NCBI GenBank assembly: GCA_025359125.1
Contig: JANYHI010000042.1
Coordinates: forward strand, 62,001-126,000
DNA: 64,000 nucleotides
DNA from: Cytophagales bacterium
GTDB taxonomy: Bacteria; Bacteroidota; Bacteroidia; Cytophagales; Cyclobacteriaceae
Direction: 5' to 3'
Below the pieces are notes generated by a model that was not told the DNA's origin, did not search any database, and saw only the letters and a program-made list of their open reading frames with translations. Below, piece by piece: positions 18,661 through 27,758 of this stretch; position 1 is the first letter of the stretch, and every line of letters begins with the position of its first letter. Made by a program: the position numbers and the translations under genes.

Positions 18661-19185
18661 TTATGCTTGAGCTTCTGTACTAGGTGCCTCAGCTTCAGTT
18701 GCCGTTTCAACAGTGGGCGCAGTAACAGGTACTTCAGCCTTCTTGCGAATAGCTTCTGCACGTGCTTCTTTCACCTTTGTTTCGGCCTCTTTACGTGCCT
18801 TAGCAGCATCTTGCTTAGATTTAGAAAGGGTGGATACTTTTGATTGTACAATTGCTTCTTTTGCCGTTAACCATTCGGCTAATTTGCCATCAGCTGCCTC
18901 TTGTGTTAAAGCACCTTTATCAACACCAATCTGCAAATGTCTTTTGTACATAATGCCTTTATAAGAAAGCATCGCTCTAACAGTATCAGAAGGTTGAGCC
19001 CCTGCCATTAACCAATGGAAAGCTCTGTCATCTTGAATTACAATAGAAGCAGGGTTTGTAGAAGGATTATAAGTTCCTATTTTCTCGATGAATTTACCAT
19101 CACGGGGAGCTCTTGCGTCTGCCACTACAATATCAAAAATCGAAAGTTTTTTGCGGCCTCTGCGAGCCAATCTCATTTTTACCAT
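18661..19185 (-). CDS. rpsP: 30S ribosomal protein S16 with acidic C-terminal extension
   Basis: A small-subunit protein bound to the 16S 5' domain. The core (residues 1-85) has MVKMRLARRGRKKLS, IVVADARAPRDGKFIEKIG, TYNPSTNP and GAQPSDTVRAMLS. Typical S16 is 80-90 aa. This one is 174 aa, with a Lys/Ala/Glu-rich helical stretch and then a Thr/Glu/Ala-rich tail (residues 110-174), an extension I recall in other Bacteroidota. The start MVKMRL matches the family start; another Met at residue 4 is less likely. The promoter-like element is at 19236-19266. Confidence 0.96.
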   Translation of the reverse strand: MVKMRLARRGRKKLSIFDIVVADARAPRDGKFIEKIGTYNPSTNPASIVIQDDRAFHWLMAGAQPSDTVRAMLSYKGIMYKRHLQIGVDKGALTQEAADGKLAEWLTAKEAIVQSKVSTLSKSKQDAAKARKEAETKVKEARAEAIRKKAEVPVTAPTVETATEAEAPSTEAQA

Positions 19186-19235
19186 TTTGTCTTACTTTTT
19201 TTAATGTTGGAACACGTCCGTTTTTAAAAGGATCG

Positions 19236-19266
19236 CAAAGGTAATCGGATTTTGAATATATGCCAA
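19236..19266 (-). promoter_or_regulatory. Bacteroidota-type promoter upstream of rpsP
   Basis: On the minus strand TTG (19266-19264), a 20-nt spacer and TACCTTTG (19243-19236) form an exact TAnnTTTG box with ideal spacing. It leaves a leader of about 44 nt before rpsP. Confidence 0.62.
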
Positions 19267-19417
19267 TCGGGTAGCTAATAAAGTCTCGAAAGTTAACAGG
19301 TTTTCTTATTACAATTGTAATTACTTGGCTGTCAACAAGTAAATAAAAGCATCTGCATATTATTATTAAATATTTGTTTAAGCGATTATTAAGTTTTTAA
19401 ATCTTATTCAACCTGAA

Positions 19418-19425
19418 TACATTTG
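19418..19425 (+). promoter_or_regulatory. Possible promoter -7 box for sucA
   Basis: TACATTTG matches TAnnTTTG exactly and lies 22 nt before the sucA ATG. No clear -33 TTTG is at the right distance. The 260-bp gap between rpsP and sucA otherwise holds only AT-rich sequence and the divergent rpsP promoter. Confidence 0.38.
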
Positions 19426-19447
19426 GTTAGATTTCAATTTCTAATTC

Positions 19448-22168
19448 ATGGATAAGTACAGTTACATTTCTAATGCTGACACTAGTTATATCGATCAGCT
19501 CTATCAAAATTATAAACAAGATCCGGCTTCTGTCGATGGCTCGTGGCAAAAGTTTTTTGAAGGATATGATCTGTCCTCTCAAAGATATGGCGAAAATGGT
19601 CACTCTGCAGCTTCGGCAGATACGCCTAATATTAAGGAGACCTATGTGAGAACGCTGATTTTTGCATACCGTTCTTTTGGCCATTTAAAATCAAATACTA
19701 ATCCGGTAAGAGAAAGGCGCGACCATGGTGTGCAGCTTGACCATGTTAAATTTGGATTAACCGATGCTGATTTAGATACAGAGTTCGATATAGCTTCCGA
19801 AATTGGGATGCCTAAATCTACTCTTCGCAAGATTATAGAGAGACTAAAGGTTCTTTATCTGGGCACTATAGGCTTTGAATATAATTTTATTCGCAATGAT
19901 GAAGTCCGCAGTTGGTTTTTCGATAAAATTGAAAAGGAATATTTCAGCTACAATCCTAATCAAGATGAAAAGAAGAGAATCCTTGGCAAGCTTAACGAGG
20001 CCGTGGTTTTCGAAAACTTTCTGCATACCAAATTTTTAGGCCAAAAGCGTTTTTCATTAGAAGGCGGTGAGAATACCATCCCCGCCTTGCAAACTATTAT
20101 TAATAAGAGTGCAGAATTAGGAGTGAAGGAGGTTGTCATTGGCATGGCGCATCGCGGTCGTTTAAATGTCTTGACAAACATCCTAGGTAAAATTTACGAA
20201 CAAATTTTTACGGAGTTTGAAGGAAACATCAATCCAGATTTAACGATGGGTGATGGCGATGTGAAATATCATTTAGGGTATTCCAGCCACATCGATACTC
20301 CATCTGGAAATAAGATCTATTTGAAGCTTACTCCCAATCCTTCTCATCTAGAAGCAGTGAACCCATTAGTAGTAGGCTATACTCGCGGACAAATTGATGA
20401 TGAATATCAAGGTGACTTGAACAAAGCAATGTCTATTCTTATTCATGGAGATGCCGCCATTGCAGGGCAAGGAGTAGGATATGAAGTTATTCAAATGTCT
20501 GGCTTGCCGGGTTACACCACTGGCGGAACAATTCACTTTGTTATTAACAATCAGATCGGTTTTACTACCGATTATGATGATGCACGCACTAGCATTTATT
20601 GTACTGATATTTCTAAAATTGTAGATGCACCTATCCTTCACGTAAATGGAGATGATGCAGAAGCAGTTACTTTCTGTTCTAATCTGGCAGTTGAATATCG
20701 CCAGAAGTTTGGTAAGGATATTTTCATTGATATGTTGTGCTATCGCAGGCATGGCCATAATGAAAGCGATGAGCCGAAGTTCACTCAACCAAAGCTTTAT
20801 AATTTAATTGCGAAGCATCCTAATCCACGCGAAGTGTATGTGAAAAAATTAATTGAGCGGGGAGACGTAGATGCTTCGTTAGCAGATGAAATGGATAAGA
20901 GCTTCCGCAGTCAGCTTCAAGATCGACTGAACGAGGTGAAACAAAAACCACTTCCTTATAAGCCTCAACAAATTGAAAATGAGTGGGAGAAGTTGCGCAA
21001 ATCAACACCTGCTGATTTTGACCAGTCGCCAGACACGAGCATTAAGCAAGTAATGATTGATAAAGTTGGGAAAGCGATTACTACTATTCCCGAAGGATTC
21101 AAGCCACTCAAGCAAATTGAAAAATTATTGAAAGATCGCAGTGCTGCTTTCTTCGAAACGAAAATGTTGGGATGGGCCGAAGCAGAATTATTGGCATATG
21201 GTTCGCTACTTTCTCAGGGTACTCCCGTTCGTATGAGCGGCCAAGATGTAAAGCGCGGAACCTTCAGTCACCGCCATGCATACTTCTTTGATGCCAACAC
21301 CAACGAACCGTATTGCGGATTAGATAATATTGAAAAAGGTCAGCTCAAATTTAATATTTACAACTCATTGCTTTCAGAATTTGGTGTGCTTGGTTTTGAA
21401 TATGGCTATGCCATGGCAACACCACATGCGTTGGTTATTTGGGAGGCACAATTTGGTGACTTTGCCAATGGTGCGCAGGTAATGATTGATCAATTCATTT
21501 GCAGTGCTGAATCGAAATGGCAACGGATGAACGGTTTGGTAATGTTGTTGCCTCATGGCTATGAAGGGCAAGGCCCGGAGCATTCAAATGCAAGACCAGA
21601 AAGATTTTTGCAGCTTTCGGCTGAGTATAACATGATTGTGGCGAACCCCACCACACCGGCAAATATTTTTCATTTGCTGAGAAGGCAGGTAGCTTGGGAG
21701 TTTAGAAAACCTTGTATTGTTTTTTCACCTAAATCATTACTGAGACACCCAAGCGTTATTTCGCCAATTAAAGATTTTACGAAGGGATCTTTTCAGGAGG
21801 TAATTGATGATGTTAACGTAAATGCCAAAGACGTTAAGAAAGTTGTATTGTGTACTGGAAAAGTATACTACGATTTACTGGAATCACAAGCCAAGAAAAA
21901 GAATAAAGATGTGGCGATTGTACGGATGGAGCAATTACATCCCTTTCCTGAAAAGCAATTGAATGCCATTCTTAAAAAATACAAAGGCGCGAAATTAGTG
22001 TGGACACAGGAAGAACCTGCTAACATGGGTTACTGGTCATTCATTCTCCGCTACATGACTGGCCTCGAATTAATTTCCCGAAAGGCAAGTGCATCTCCAG
22101 CTACTGGCTATTCAAAAGTGCATAAAGCGGAGCAGGAAAAAATTGTTTCACAATCTTTAGAAGTTTAA
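19448..22168 (+). CDS. sucA: 2-oxoglutarate dehydrogenase E1 component
   Basis: A thiamine-diphosphate enzyme that decarboxylates 2-oxoglutarate in the TCA cycle and passes succinyl to E2. 906 aa, full length. The N-terminal SYISNADTSYIDQLYQNYK resembles the E2-binding segment. VVIGMAHRGRLNVL is next, then the TPP-binding region with HGDAAIAGQGVGYEV through INNQIGFTT. The C-terminal transketolase-like half has NGLVMLLPHGYEGQGPEHS and AERFLQ-type contacts. It is the first gene of a sucA-sucB-lpdA run, with sucB 22 nt downstream. Confidence 0.97.
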   Translation: MDKYSYISNADTSYIDQLYQNYKQDPASVDGSWQKFFEGYDLSSQRYGENGHSAASADTPNIKETYVRTLIFAYRSFGHLKSNTNPVRERRDHGVQLDHVKFGLTDADLDTEFDIASEIGMPKSTLRKIIERLKVLYLGTIGFEYNFIRNDEVRSWFFDKIEKEYFSYNPNQDEKKRILGKLNEAVVFENFLHTKFLGQKRFSLEGGENTIPALQTIINKSAELGVKEVVIGMAHRGRLNVLTNILGKIYEQIFTEFEGNINPDLTMGDGDVKYHLGYSSHIDTPSGNKIYLKLTPNPSHLEAVNPLVVGYTRGQIDDEYQGDLNKAMSILIHGDAAIAGQGVGYEVIQMSGLPGYTTGGTIHFVINNQIGFTTDYDDARTSIYCTDISKIVDAPILHVNGDDAEAVTFCSNLAVEYRQKFGKDIFIDMLCYRRHGHNESDEPKFTQPKLYNLIAKHPNPREVYVKKLIERGDVDASLADEMDKSFRSQLQDRLNEVKQKPLPYKPQQIENEWEKLRKSTPADFDQSPDTSIKQVMIDKVGKAITTIPEGFKPLKQIEKLLKDRSAAFFETKMLGWAEAELLAYGSLLSQGTPVRMSGQDVKRGTFSHRHAYFFDANTNEPYCGLDNIEKGQLKFNIYNSLLSEFGVLGFEYGYAMATPHALVIWEAQFGDFANGAQVMIDQFICSAESKWQRMNGLVMLLPHGYEGQGPEHSNARPERFLQLSAEYNMIVANPTTPANIFHLLRRQVAWEFRKPCIVFSPKSLLRHPSVISPIKDFTKGSFQEVIDDVNVNAKDVKKVVLCTGKVYYDLLESQAKKKNKDVAIVRMEQLHPFPEKQLNAILKKYKGAKLVWTQEEPANMGYWSFILRYMTGLELISRKASASPATGYSKVHKAEQEKIVSQSLEV

Positions 22169-22190
22169 AAATCATTAAAGAATTTAAAGT

Positions 22191-23732
22191 ATGGCTCAAC
22201 AAGTAAAAGTGCCAACCGTTGGCGAATCAATTACAGAAGTAACCATTGCTAACTGGCTTAAGAAGGAGGGTGATGTGGTGAAGATGGATGAAGTAATAGC
22301 TGAATTGGAATCTGATAAAGCTACGTTTGAATTAACTGCACCTCAGGCTGGTGTATTAAAAATCTCTAAAGCAAAAGGTGAAGTAGTGCCCATCGGTACC
22401 GTGATTTGCGAAATTGCAGATGGAGGCGCTGCAGCGGTAAGTGCACTAGCAGCTTCACCAAAAGAAGTTAAGACTGAAAGTAAAACAGAAACGCCTGCTA
22501 AGCAATCTATGAAATCGACAGGAGCAATTAAAGAAATGAAAGTTCCGGCTGTGGGAGAATCTATCACCGAGGTAACCATTTCTACTTGGCTAAAGAAAGA
22601 TGGGGACTTTGTAAAATTAGATGAGATACTTGCCGAAGTAGAATCAGATAAAGCAACGTTTGAATTGCCTGCTGAGGCAAATGGAATTTTAATAATTGTT
22701 GCAAAAGAAAAGACAACGTTGCCTATTGGCGGATTGATTTGTAAGATTGAAATGACAGAAGGCGGAGCACCTGCCACAGCTGCGCCTGTATCATCAAAAG
22801 CACCTGCGGCTCAGCCAGTGGGCGGTTCAGTTTCGTATGCTGTCGGCACTCCTTCACCAGCAGCAGCCAAAATTTTAGATGAGAAAGGAATCCCGACAGG
22901 CCAAGTTTCTGGCAGTGGAGTGGGCGGAAGAATTACAAAAGATGATGCGGTAAAAGCACAAGCATCAGCCTCCGCGAAAGATAGTAAATCAGTGCCAGCT
23001 ATGTCTCCACCAGTAATTACTTCAGGGGGCTCGCGCACAGAACGCAGAGAGAAGATGACCTCGTTACGCAAGACAATTGCCAAGCGATTGGTAGCGGTGA
23101 AAAACGAAACTGCTATGCTTACCACTTTTAATGAAGTAGATATGAAGCCAGTGATGGATCTGCGTTCGAAATACAAAGATCAATTTAAAGAAAAGTATGG
23201 CGTGGGTTTGGGATTCATGTCGTTTTTTACCAAAGCAGTGTGTGTGGCATTGAAAGATTTTCCTGCGGTGAATGCATCCATTGATAAAGATGAAATTGTA
23301 TTCCATGATTATTGCGATGTATCGGTAGCGGTATCAACACCAAGAGGGCTAGTGGTTCCGGTAATCCGAAATGCAGAATCATTAAGTATGAATCAAGTGG
23401 AGGCAGAAATTGTTAGACTTGCTACGCGTGCCCGCGATGGCAAACTTTCGATTGAAGAAATGAGCGGGGGAACATTTACCATTACTAACGGTGGCGTGTT
23501 TGGCTCTATGTTATCAACACCAATTATTAATGCACCTCAATCGGCAATTTTAGGAATGCACAATATTGTGGAGCGGGCTGTGGTGCAGAAAGGTGAAATA
23601 GTGGTAAGGCCAATTATGTACCTGGCACTATCTTACGATCATCGGATTGTTGATGGCCGCGAATCTGTGAGTTTCTTAGTGAGAGTAAAAGAATTATTGG
23701 AAGATCCAGGTAGATTGATTTTAGGAGTTTAA
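22191..23732 (+). CDS. sucB: Dihydrolipoyllysine succinyltransferase (2-OGDH E2) with two lipoyl domains
   Basis: The core of the 2-oxoglutarate dehydrogenase complex. The 513-aa protein has two tandem lipoyl domains, each with the ESDKATFEL lipoylation loop (Lys43 and Lys154), joined by an Ala/Lys-rich linker. A peripheral-subunit-binding domain follows near 215-255 ([22 protein letters not shown]). The catalytic domain ends with the active-site motif [11 protein letters not shown]. Most 2-OGDH E2s have one lipoyl domain, so the second is notable. sucA is upstream and an E3 gene is 34 nt downstream. Confidence 0.95.
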   Translation: MAQQVKVPTVGESITEVTIANWLKKEGDVVKMDEVIAELESDKATFELTAPQAGVLKISKAKGEVVPIGTVICEIADGGAAAVSALAASPKEVKTESKTETPAKQSMKSTGAIKEMKVPAVGESITEVTISTWLKKDGDFVKLDEILAEVESDKATFELPAEANGILIIVAKEKTTLPIGGLICKIEMTEGGAPATAAPVSSKAPAAQPVGGSVSYAVGTPSPAAAKILDEKGIPTGQVSGSGVGGRITKDDAVKAQASASAKDSKSVPAMSPPVITSGGSRTERREKMTSLRKTIAKRLVAVKNETAMLTTFNEVDMKPVMDLRSKYKDQFKEKYGVGLGFMSFFTKAVCVALKDFPAVNASIDKDEIVFHDYCDVSVAVSTPRGLVVPVIRNAESLSMNQVEAEIVRLATRARDGKLSIEEMSGGTFTITNGGVFGSMLSTPIINAPQSAILGMHNIVERAVVQKGEIVVRPIMYLALSYDHRIVDGRESVSFLVRVKELLEDPGRLILGV

Positions 23733-23766
23733 TAGATGAATTGTTAAAAGTTGAAATCTAATTAGT

Positions 23767-25167
23767 ATGCAATACAATGTAATTGTGATTGGTTCTGGCC
23801 CTGGTGGATATGTTGCCGCCATTCGCTGCGCTCAGTTGGGAATGAAAACAGCCATCGTAGAAAAGTATAATACACTTGGTGGAACATGCTTAAATGTTGG
23901 ATGTATTCCTTCCAAGGCGTTGTTAGATTCTTCTGAACATTTTCACAACGCAGCACATACCTTTAAAGAACACGGCATCGATATCTCTGAGCCAAAGGTA
24001 AACCTCACTCAAATGATTTCCCGTAAGGCTGGAGTAGTAAAAGCAAATGTAGAGGGCATTGCTTTTTTGATGAAGAAAAATAAAATTGATGTGTTAACTG
24101 GCGTGGGTTCTTTTATAGATAAAAATACAATTAAGGTCACTGCTCAAGATGGAAAGGAAACAAGTTTCACTACTGAAAAAGTAATCATTGCAACAGGTTC
24201 AAAACCTACACCACTTCCATTTGCCCCATTTGATAAAAAAAGAATTATCTCTAGCACAGAAGCTTTAGAATTAAATGAAGTTCCCAAGCATTTAATTATT
24301 GTTGGAGGAGGTGTAATTGGAATGGAGCTTGGTTCTGTTTATGCGCGTATCGGGTCAAAAGTTTCTGTTGTTGAATTCCTGGATAGCCTTATTCCAACTA
24401 TGGATGGAACGATGGGTAAGGAATTACAAAAGTCAACTAAGAAATTAGGAATGGATTTCTATCTCGGGCACAAAGTAACTGAGATTGAAAATAAAGGTAA
24501 AGAGGTAATCTTAAAAGCGGAACCTAAGAATGGAGGGGCAGCAATTGAATTGAAGGGCGACTATTGTTTGGTGAGCGTGGGAAGAAGACCTTATACCGAT
24601 GGATTAGGTTTAGAGAAAGTAGGAATAGAATTAGACAGAGGTAAAATTCCTGTAGATGATCATCTCAAAACAAAAATTGAAAACATCTATGCTATTGGAG
24701 ATGTGGTACGAGGTGCAATGCTAGCACATAAAGCAGAAGAAGAAGGGGCAATGGTTGCCGAACAATTAGCCGGGCAAAAACCGCACATTAACTATTTGTT
24801 AATACCCGGGGTTGTTTATACATGGCCGGAGGTTGCCAGCGTTGGCTATACAGAAGAGCAATTGAAAGAACAAAGTCGCGCGTACAAAATGGGTAGCTTT
24901 CCTTACAAAGCATTAGGCCGAGCGCGTGCCTCTATGGATTTAGATGGTCTAGTAAAAATATTGGCAGATAAAACCACGGATGAAATTTTAGGAGTTCACA
25001 TCATCGGAGCTCGTGCTGCTGATATGATTGCGGCTGGAGTGGTAGCTATGGAATATCGTGCTTCGGCAGAAGATGTTTCGCGTATGAGTCACGCTCATCC
25101 AACTTACATGGAGGCTGTGAAAGAGGCTTGCTTAGCAGCGACAGCTAATCGCCCGATCCACATGTAG
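23767..25167 (+). CDS. lpdA: Dihydrolipoyl dehydrogenase (E3)
   Basis: A FAD flavoprotein that reoxidises E2 dihydrolipoamide with NAD+. 466 aa, complete. FAD motif IGSGPGGYVAAI is followed by the redox-active disulfide GGTCLNVGCIPSK (Cys41, Cys46). The NAD-binding motif IIVGGGVIGMELGSVYAR and the second FAD motif NIYAIGDVVRGAMLAHKA come next. The C-terminal catalytic HAHPTYMEAVKEA lies in the interface domain. Located right after sucB, it probably serves the 2-oxoglutarate complex and perhaps other lipoyl complexes. It converges on the DUF4105 gene with a 2-nt gap. Confidence 0.97.
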   Translation: MQYNVIVIGSGPGGYVAAIRCAQLGMKTAIVEKYNTLGGTCLNVGCIPSKALLDSSEHFHNAAHTFKEHGIDISEPKVNLTQMISRKAGVVKANVEGIAFLMKKNKIDVLTGVGSFIDKNTIKVTAQDGKETSFTTEKVIIATGSKPTPLPFAPFDKKRIISSTEALELNEVPKHLIIVGGGVIGMELGSVYARIGSKVSVVEFLDSLIPTMDGTMGKELQKSTKKLGMDFYLGHKVTEIENKGKEVILKAEPKNGGAAIELKGDYCLVSVGRRPYTDGLGLEKVGIELDRGKIPVDDHLKTKIENIYAIGDVVRGAMLAHKAEEEGAMVAEQLAGQKPHINYLLIPGVVYTWPEVASVGYTEEQLKEQSRAYKMGSFPYKALGRARASMDLDGLVKILADKTTDEILGVHIIGARAADMIAAGVVAMEYRASAEDVSRMSHAHPTYMEAVKEACLAATANRPIHM

Positions 25168-25169
25168 CA

Positions 25170-26333
25170 TTATAAGTTATTTTTTGAGAGCATTTTTATT
25201 ATAAATGCTCTCATTAATATGACTCCCACAACAGGTAATAAATAATTGTTCATTTGTTGAGGCAGTAATGTCCACATAAGTAAGGTGGTTGAAGTTAAAA
25301 TAATCACGAAGGTAAAATAGTTTATAACCCATTTATTAGACTTGTTTTTCATAAGTCCAATTGCTCCGAAAAGATGAATCGGAAATGCCCATAGCAAATT
25401 AAAATTACTTGCGGCTGCTTTGTGATCAGTAGCAACCCATAGTAGCAATAGAAGTAATCCTAACAAACCTAAGACACCAAACAGTGTAACATCAAACCAT
25501 TTTGTCAGCTTTTTTCGTCTCCAATCATGATAGGTAAGTAAGCTTACTAAGAAAAAAGCAATTCCGAAAATAATCCAAGGATGATACCAATGAAATGGAA
25601 TTTGCTCAGGCGAACTTTCATATACCGGAATATTTTTCTTTACAATGGGTTGTCTATTTAATGTGGTATGATTGAATGAAGCCTCTACGTAATCAGGTAA
25701 AAACATGTAGTCGTACGGAGTAGCTTTTTTATCCATGGGTAATCCTAAACAAATATCAATTCCTAACTCGCCCCATGGTTGTTGTGTTAGATACGCATGC
25801 GTTAAATCGCGAATGGTTAAATCAGTTTTTATAAAAGAACCATCGAATTTGATTTGATCTTTGAATACTTCTGCAAAAACATCTCGTACTTTGCTCGAAC
25901 AGTTGTTATAAAAATAATCGTACCGATAGGTTTGATTTAGTGGCTGAGCATTATTTTCTAAGTAACTGAAGATTTTTTGCTTTTGAACAGAATCCAAGTT
26001 TACAATTTGCTCATGCACGTAACGATTGTATGAAATATAATAATCGCGGAAGTCGGGATAAGAATAAACGCCAAGCTTGTAATACAAAAACCCTCTGGTG
26101 AAATTCAAATAAAAATTAGGCTGGTTGAAATCAAACACGCCATAATTGTAAGCAATATCGAAACCCAAAACAGGATCATTCACGCGAATAGCACTATGAC
26201 CAAAAGCCGAATAGAGTTCTCCCTGAAAAGGGCCACAGGTAATAACTGAAATTTCTGCTTGGGAGGAAAGAATAGTTTGAGAATTCCCAGCAATGGATAG
26301 CGATAGGAGCAGAGCAAATAAAACTTTCTTCAT
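25170..26333 (-). CDS. DUF4105 / Lnb-N-terminal-like membrane protein
   Basis: About 387 aa. The start at 26333 (MKKVLFALLLSLSI) is preferred because it gives a clean signal peptide; the frame is open to 26378. The periplasmic domain (residues 20-220) has the family pairs FGHSAIRV and YNNCSSKVRD, a His and a Cys placed as in Lnb-type cysteine acyltransferases. Residues 250-385 hold about five membrane segments. The DUF4105 family includes the N-terminal domain named after enterococcal Lnb, which moves an acyl group on lipoproteins. Whether this protein has that activity is unknown. Divergent from the radical SAM gene. Confidence 0.82.
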   Translation of the reverse strand: MKKVLFALLLSLSIAGNSQTILSSQAEISVITCGPFQGELYSAFGHSAIRVNDPVLGFDIAYNYGVFDFNQPNFYLNFTRGFLYYKLGVYSYPDFRDYYISYNRYVHEQIVNLDSVQKQKIFSYLENNAQPLNQTYRYDYFYNNCSSKVRDVFAEVFKDQIKFDGSFIKTDLTIRDLTHAYLTQQPWGELGIDICLGLPMDKKATPYDYMFLPDYVEASFNHTTLNRQPIVKKNIPVYESSPEQIPFHWYHPWIIFGIAFFLVSLLTYHDWRRKKLTKWFDVTLFGVLGLLGLLLLLLWVATDHKAAASNFNLLWAFPIHLFGAIGLMKNKSNKWVINYFTFVIILTSTTLLMWTLLPQQMNNYLLPVVGVILMRAFIIKMLSKNNL

Positions 26334-26409
26334 TTTTCTTTCATTTGGTGACTTATTTCCATTCCGAAAGATAAACAATCAACTTTGAAAAGGTAATTTT
26401 GAATTTGAT

Positions 26410-27432
26410 ATGAATCGCAATTTTAAAGATGGGTTGAATTTTCTTTCTAAAGTTACGCCTGCTCGCGCGTGGAATGCCTCAAAAGTTCTTTCTAGTTTTT
26501 ATGCTTCGAAATTATCAGGTAAACCGAATCATTCCGGAATGCCCATTAGTATCTCCATAGAGCCAACTACTTCTTGTAATTTGCGTTGCCCCGAATGCCC
26601 CAGTGGACTTCGATCATTCACTCGCCCCACAGGAATGCTTAAAACTGAGCTGTACCAATCTGTGATTGATCAGCTTGCTCCTTCGCTCTCTTATTTAATT
26701 TTTTATTTTCAAGGTGAACCGTATTTGCATCCATCTTTGGTAGACATGATTCGTTACACTTCCAATAAAGGAATTTATACTGCCACTTCAACTAACGCAC
26801 ATTACCTTAATGATCAGGCAGCCAAAAATACAGTTGAGTCTGGATTAGACCGATTGATTATTTCTATCGATGGAACATTACAGGAAACATACGAATCATA
26901 TCGGGTAGGAGGGAACTTGGAAAAGGTAATTGAAGGAACTAAAAATATTATTCGTTGGAAGCGTGAATTAAAATCTAAAACGCCACATGTTATTTTTCAA
27001 TTTTTAGTTGTTAAGCCAAATGAACATCAGGTTGACGAAGTAAAAAAACTGGCAACTGAATTAGGGGTGGATGAAGTAGTTTTAAAAACCGCACAGATTT
27101 ATGATTATAAAAACGGTTCAGATTTAATTCCTACGATCGATCAATATTCTCGTTATCAGAAAAAATCTGATGGTACCTATGAAATTAAAAATGAATTAGA
27201 AGATCATTGCTGGAAGATGTGGCACAGTTGTGTAATCACTTGGGATGGAAAAGTAGTGCCTTGTTGTTTTGATAAAGACGCACATTATGTGTTGGGCGAT
27301 CTTACAAAAAATACTTTTAAGGAAATATGGGAAGGACAATCCTATCATCAATTTAGAAGCTCGTTGCTCCAATCAAGAAGTGAAATTGAAATGTGCCGCA
27401 ATTGCACAGAAGGCACTAAGGTGTGGGCCTGA
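26410..27432 (+). CDS. Radical SAM/SPASM domain enzyme
   Basis: A 340-aa cytosolic enzyme. The cluster-binding motif is TSCNLRCPECPSG, i.e. CxxxCxxC, near residue 57. FYFQGEPYLHPSLVDMIRY carries the SAM-site GEP element, and RLIISIDGTLQETYESYRVGG follows. The C-terminal SPASM-like region has cysteines in HCWKMWHSC, WDGKVVPCCFD and the final EMCRNC, enough for auxiliary Fe-S clusters. Length and order fit the MoaA/peptide-maturase superfamily. No precursor peptide or partner is evident nearby, and the substrate is unknown. Confidence 0.88.
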   Translation: MNRNFKDGLNFLSKVTPARAWNASKVLSSFYASKLSGKPNHSGMPISISIEPTTSCNLRCPECPSGLRSFTRPTGMLKTELYQSVIDQLAPSLSYLIFYFQGEPYLHPSLVDMIRYTSNKGIYTATSTNAHYLNDQAAKNTVESGLDRLIISIDGTLQETYESYRVGGNLEKVIEGTKNIIRWKRELKSKTPHVIFQFLVVKPNEHQVDEVKKLATELGVDEVVLKTAQIYDYKNGSDLIPTIDQYSRYQKKSDGTYEIKNELEDHCWKMWHSCVITWDGKVVPCCFDKDAHYVLGDLTKNTFKEIWEGQSYHQFRSSLLQSRSEIEMCRNCTEGTKVWA

Positions 27433-27433
27433 G

Positions 27434-27592
27434 TTAAAAATTCTTTTGGAAACTTTTTGTAGCATCGGCTACTCCACATTTGCCACAGCCTGTTGAGCAT
27501 TCATGCTTAGCTTGGAAAGAACGATAGACCAGTCTTCCTAAGTAAAAAGCAGCTCCTAAAAATACGATTCCGATAAGTATGAGTTGAATCAT
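27434..27592 (-). CDS. Small Cys-rich single-pass membrane protein, FeoB-associated type
   Basis: A 52-aa protein starting at 27592 (MIQLILIGIV) and stopping at 27434. One transmembrane helix (residues 2-19) is followed by a short basic tail and the cysteine motif ECSTGCGKCG (residues 31-40). This arrangement matches the FeoB-associated Cys-rich membrane proteins, which usually sit beside ferrous-iron transporter genes. No feoA/feoB is present in the window. It ends 2 nt from the convergent radical SAM stop. Confidence 0.75.
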   Translation of the reverse strand: MIQLILIGIVFLGAAFYLGRLVYRSFQAKHECSTGCGKCGVADATKSFQKNF

Positions 27593-27640
27593 GATGTAAA
27601 GGTAGAAAGGACTTTTGCCAAATAAAAGTTCATCTTAGTC

Positions 27641-27656
27641 TGTCCGATTGCGGACG
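27641..27656. promoter_or_regulatory. 16-bp dyad, candidate NtrC-type enhancer site
   Basis: TGTCCG-ATTG-CGGACG is a near-perfect inverted repeat about 80 bp upstream of a -24/-12-like element for the ABC permease. The same TGTYCR-N4-YGGACR layout occurs at 53697-53712 upstream of the sigma-54 activator gene. It is the candidate binding site of that activator. Confidence 0.5.
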
Positions 27657-27726
27657 CACTAAATCGATTTTGAACGAGATTAATTTTTAGAGTTTAGAAA
27701 TAACAGCAATTAAGCAGCTTTCTATA

Positions 27727-27744
27727 TTGGCACTGAAGTTGGCT
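27727..27744 (+). promoter_or_regulatory. Sigma-54 -24/-12-like element before the ABC permease
   Basis: TTGGCAC, 5 nt, then TTGGCT. It matches the consensus TTGGCAC-N5-TTGCW except that the -12 GC reads GG. The predicted start would leave only a very short leader, which lowers confidence. Confidence 0.35.
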
Positions 27745-27758
27745 AAGGAGATAGAAAA

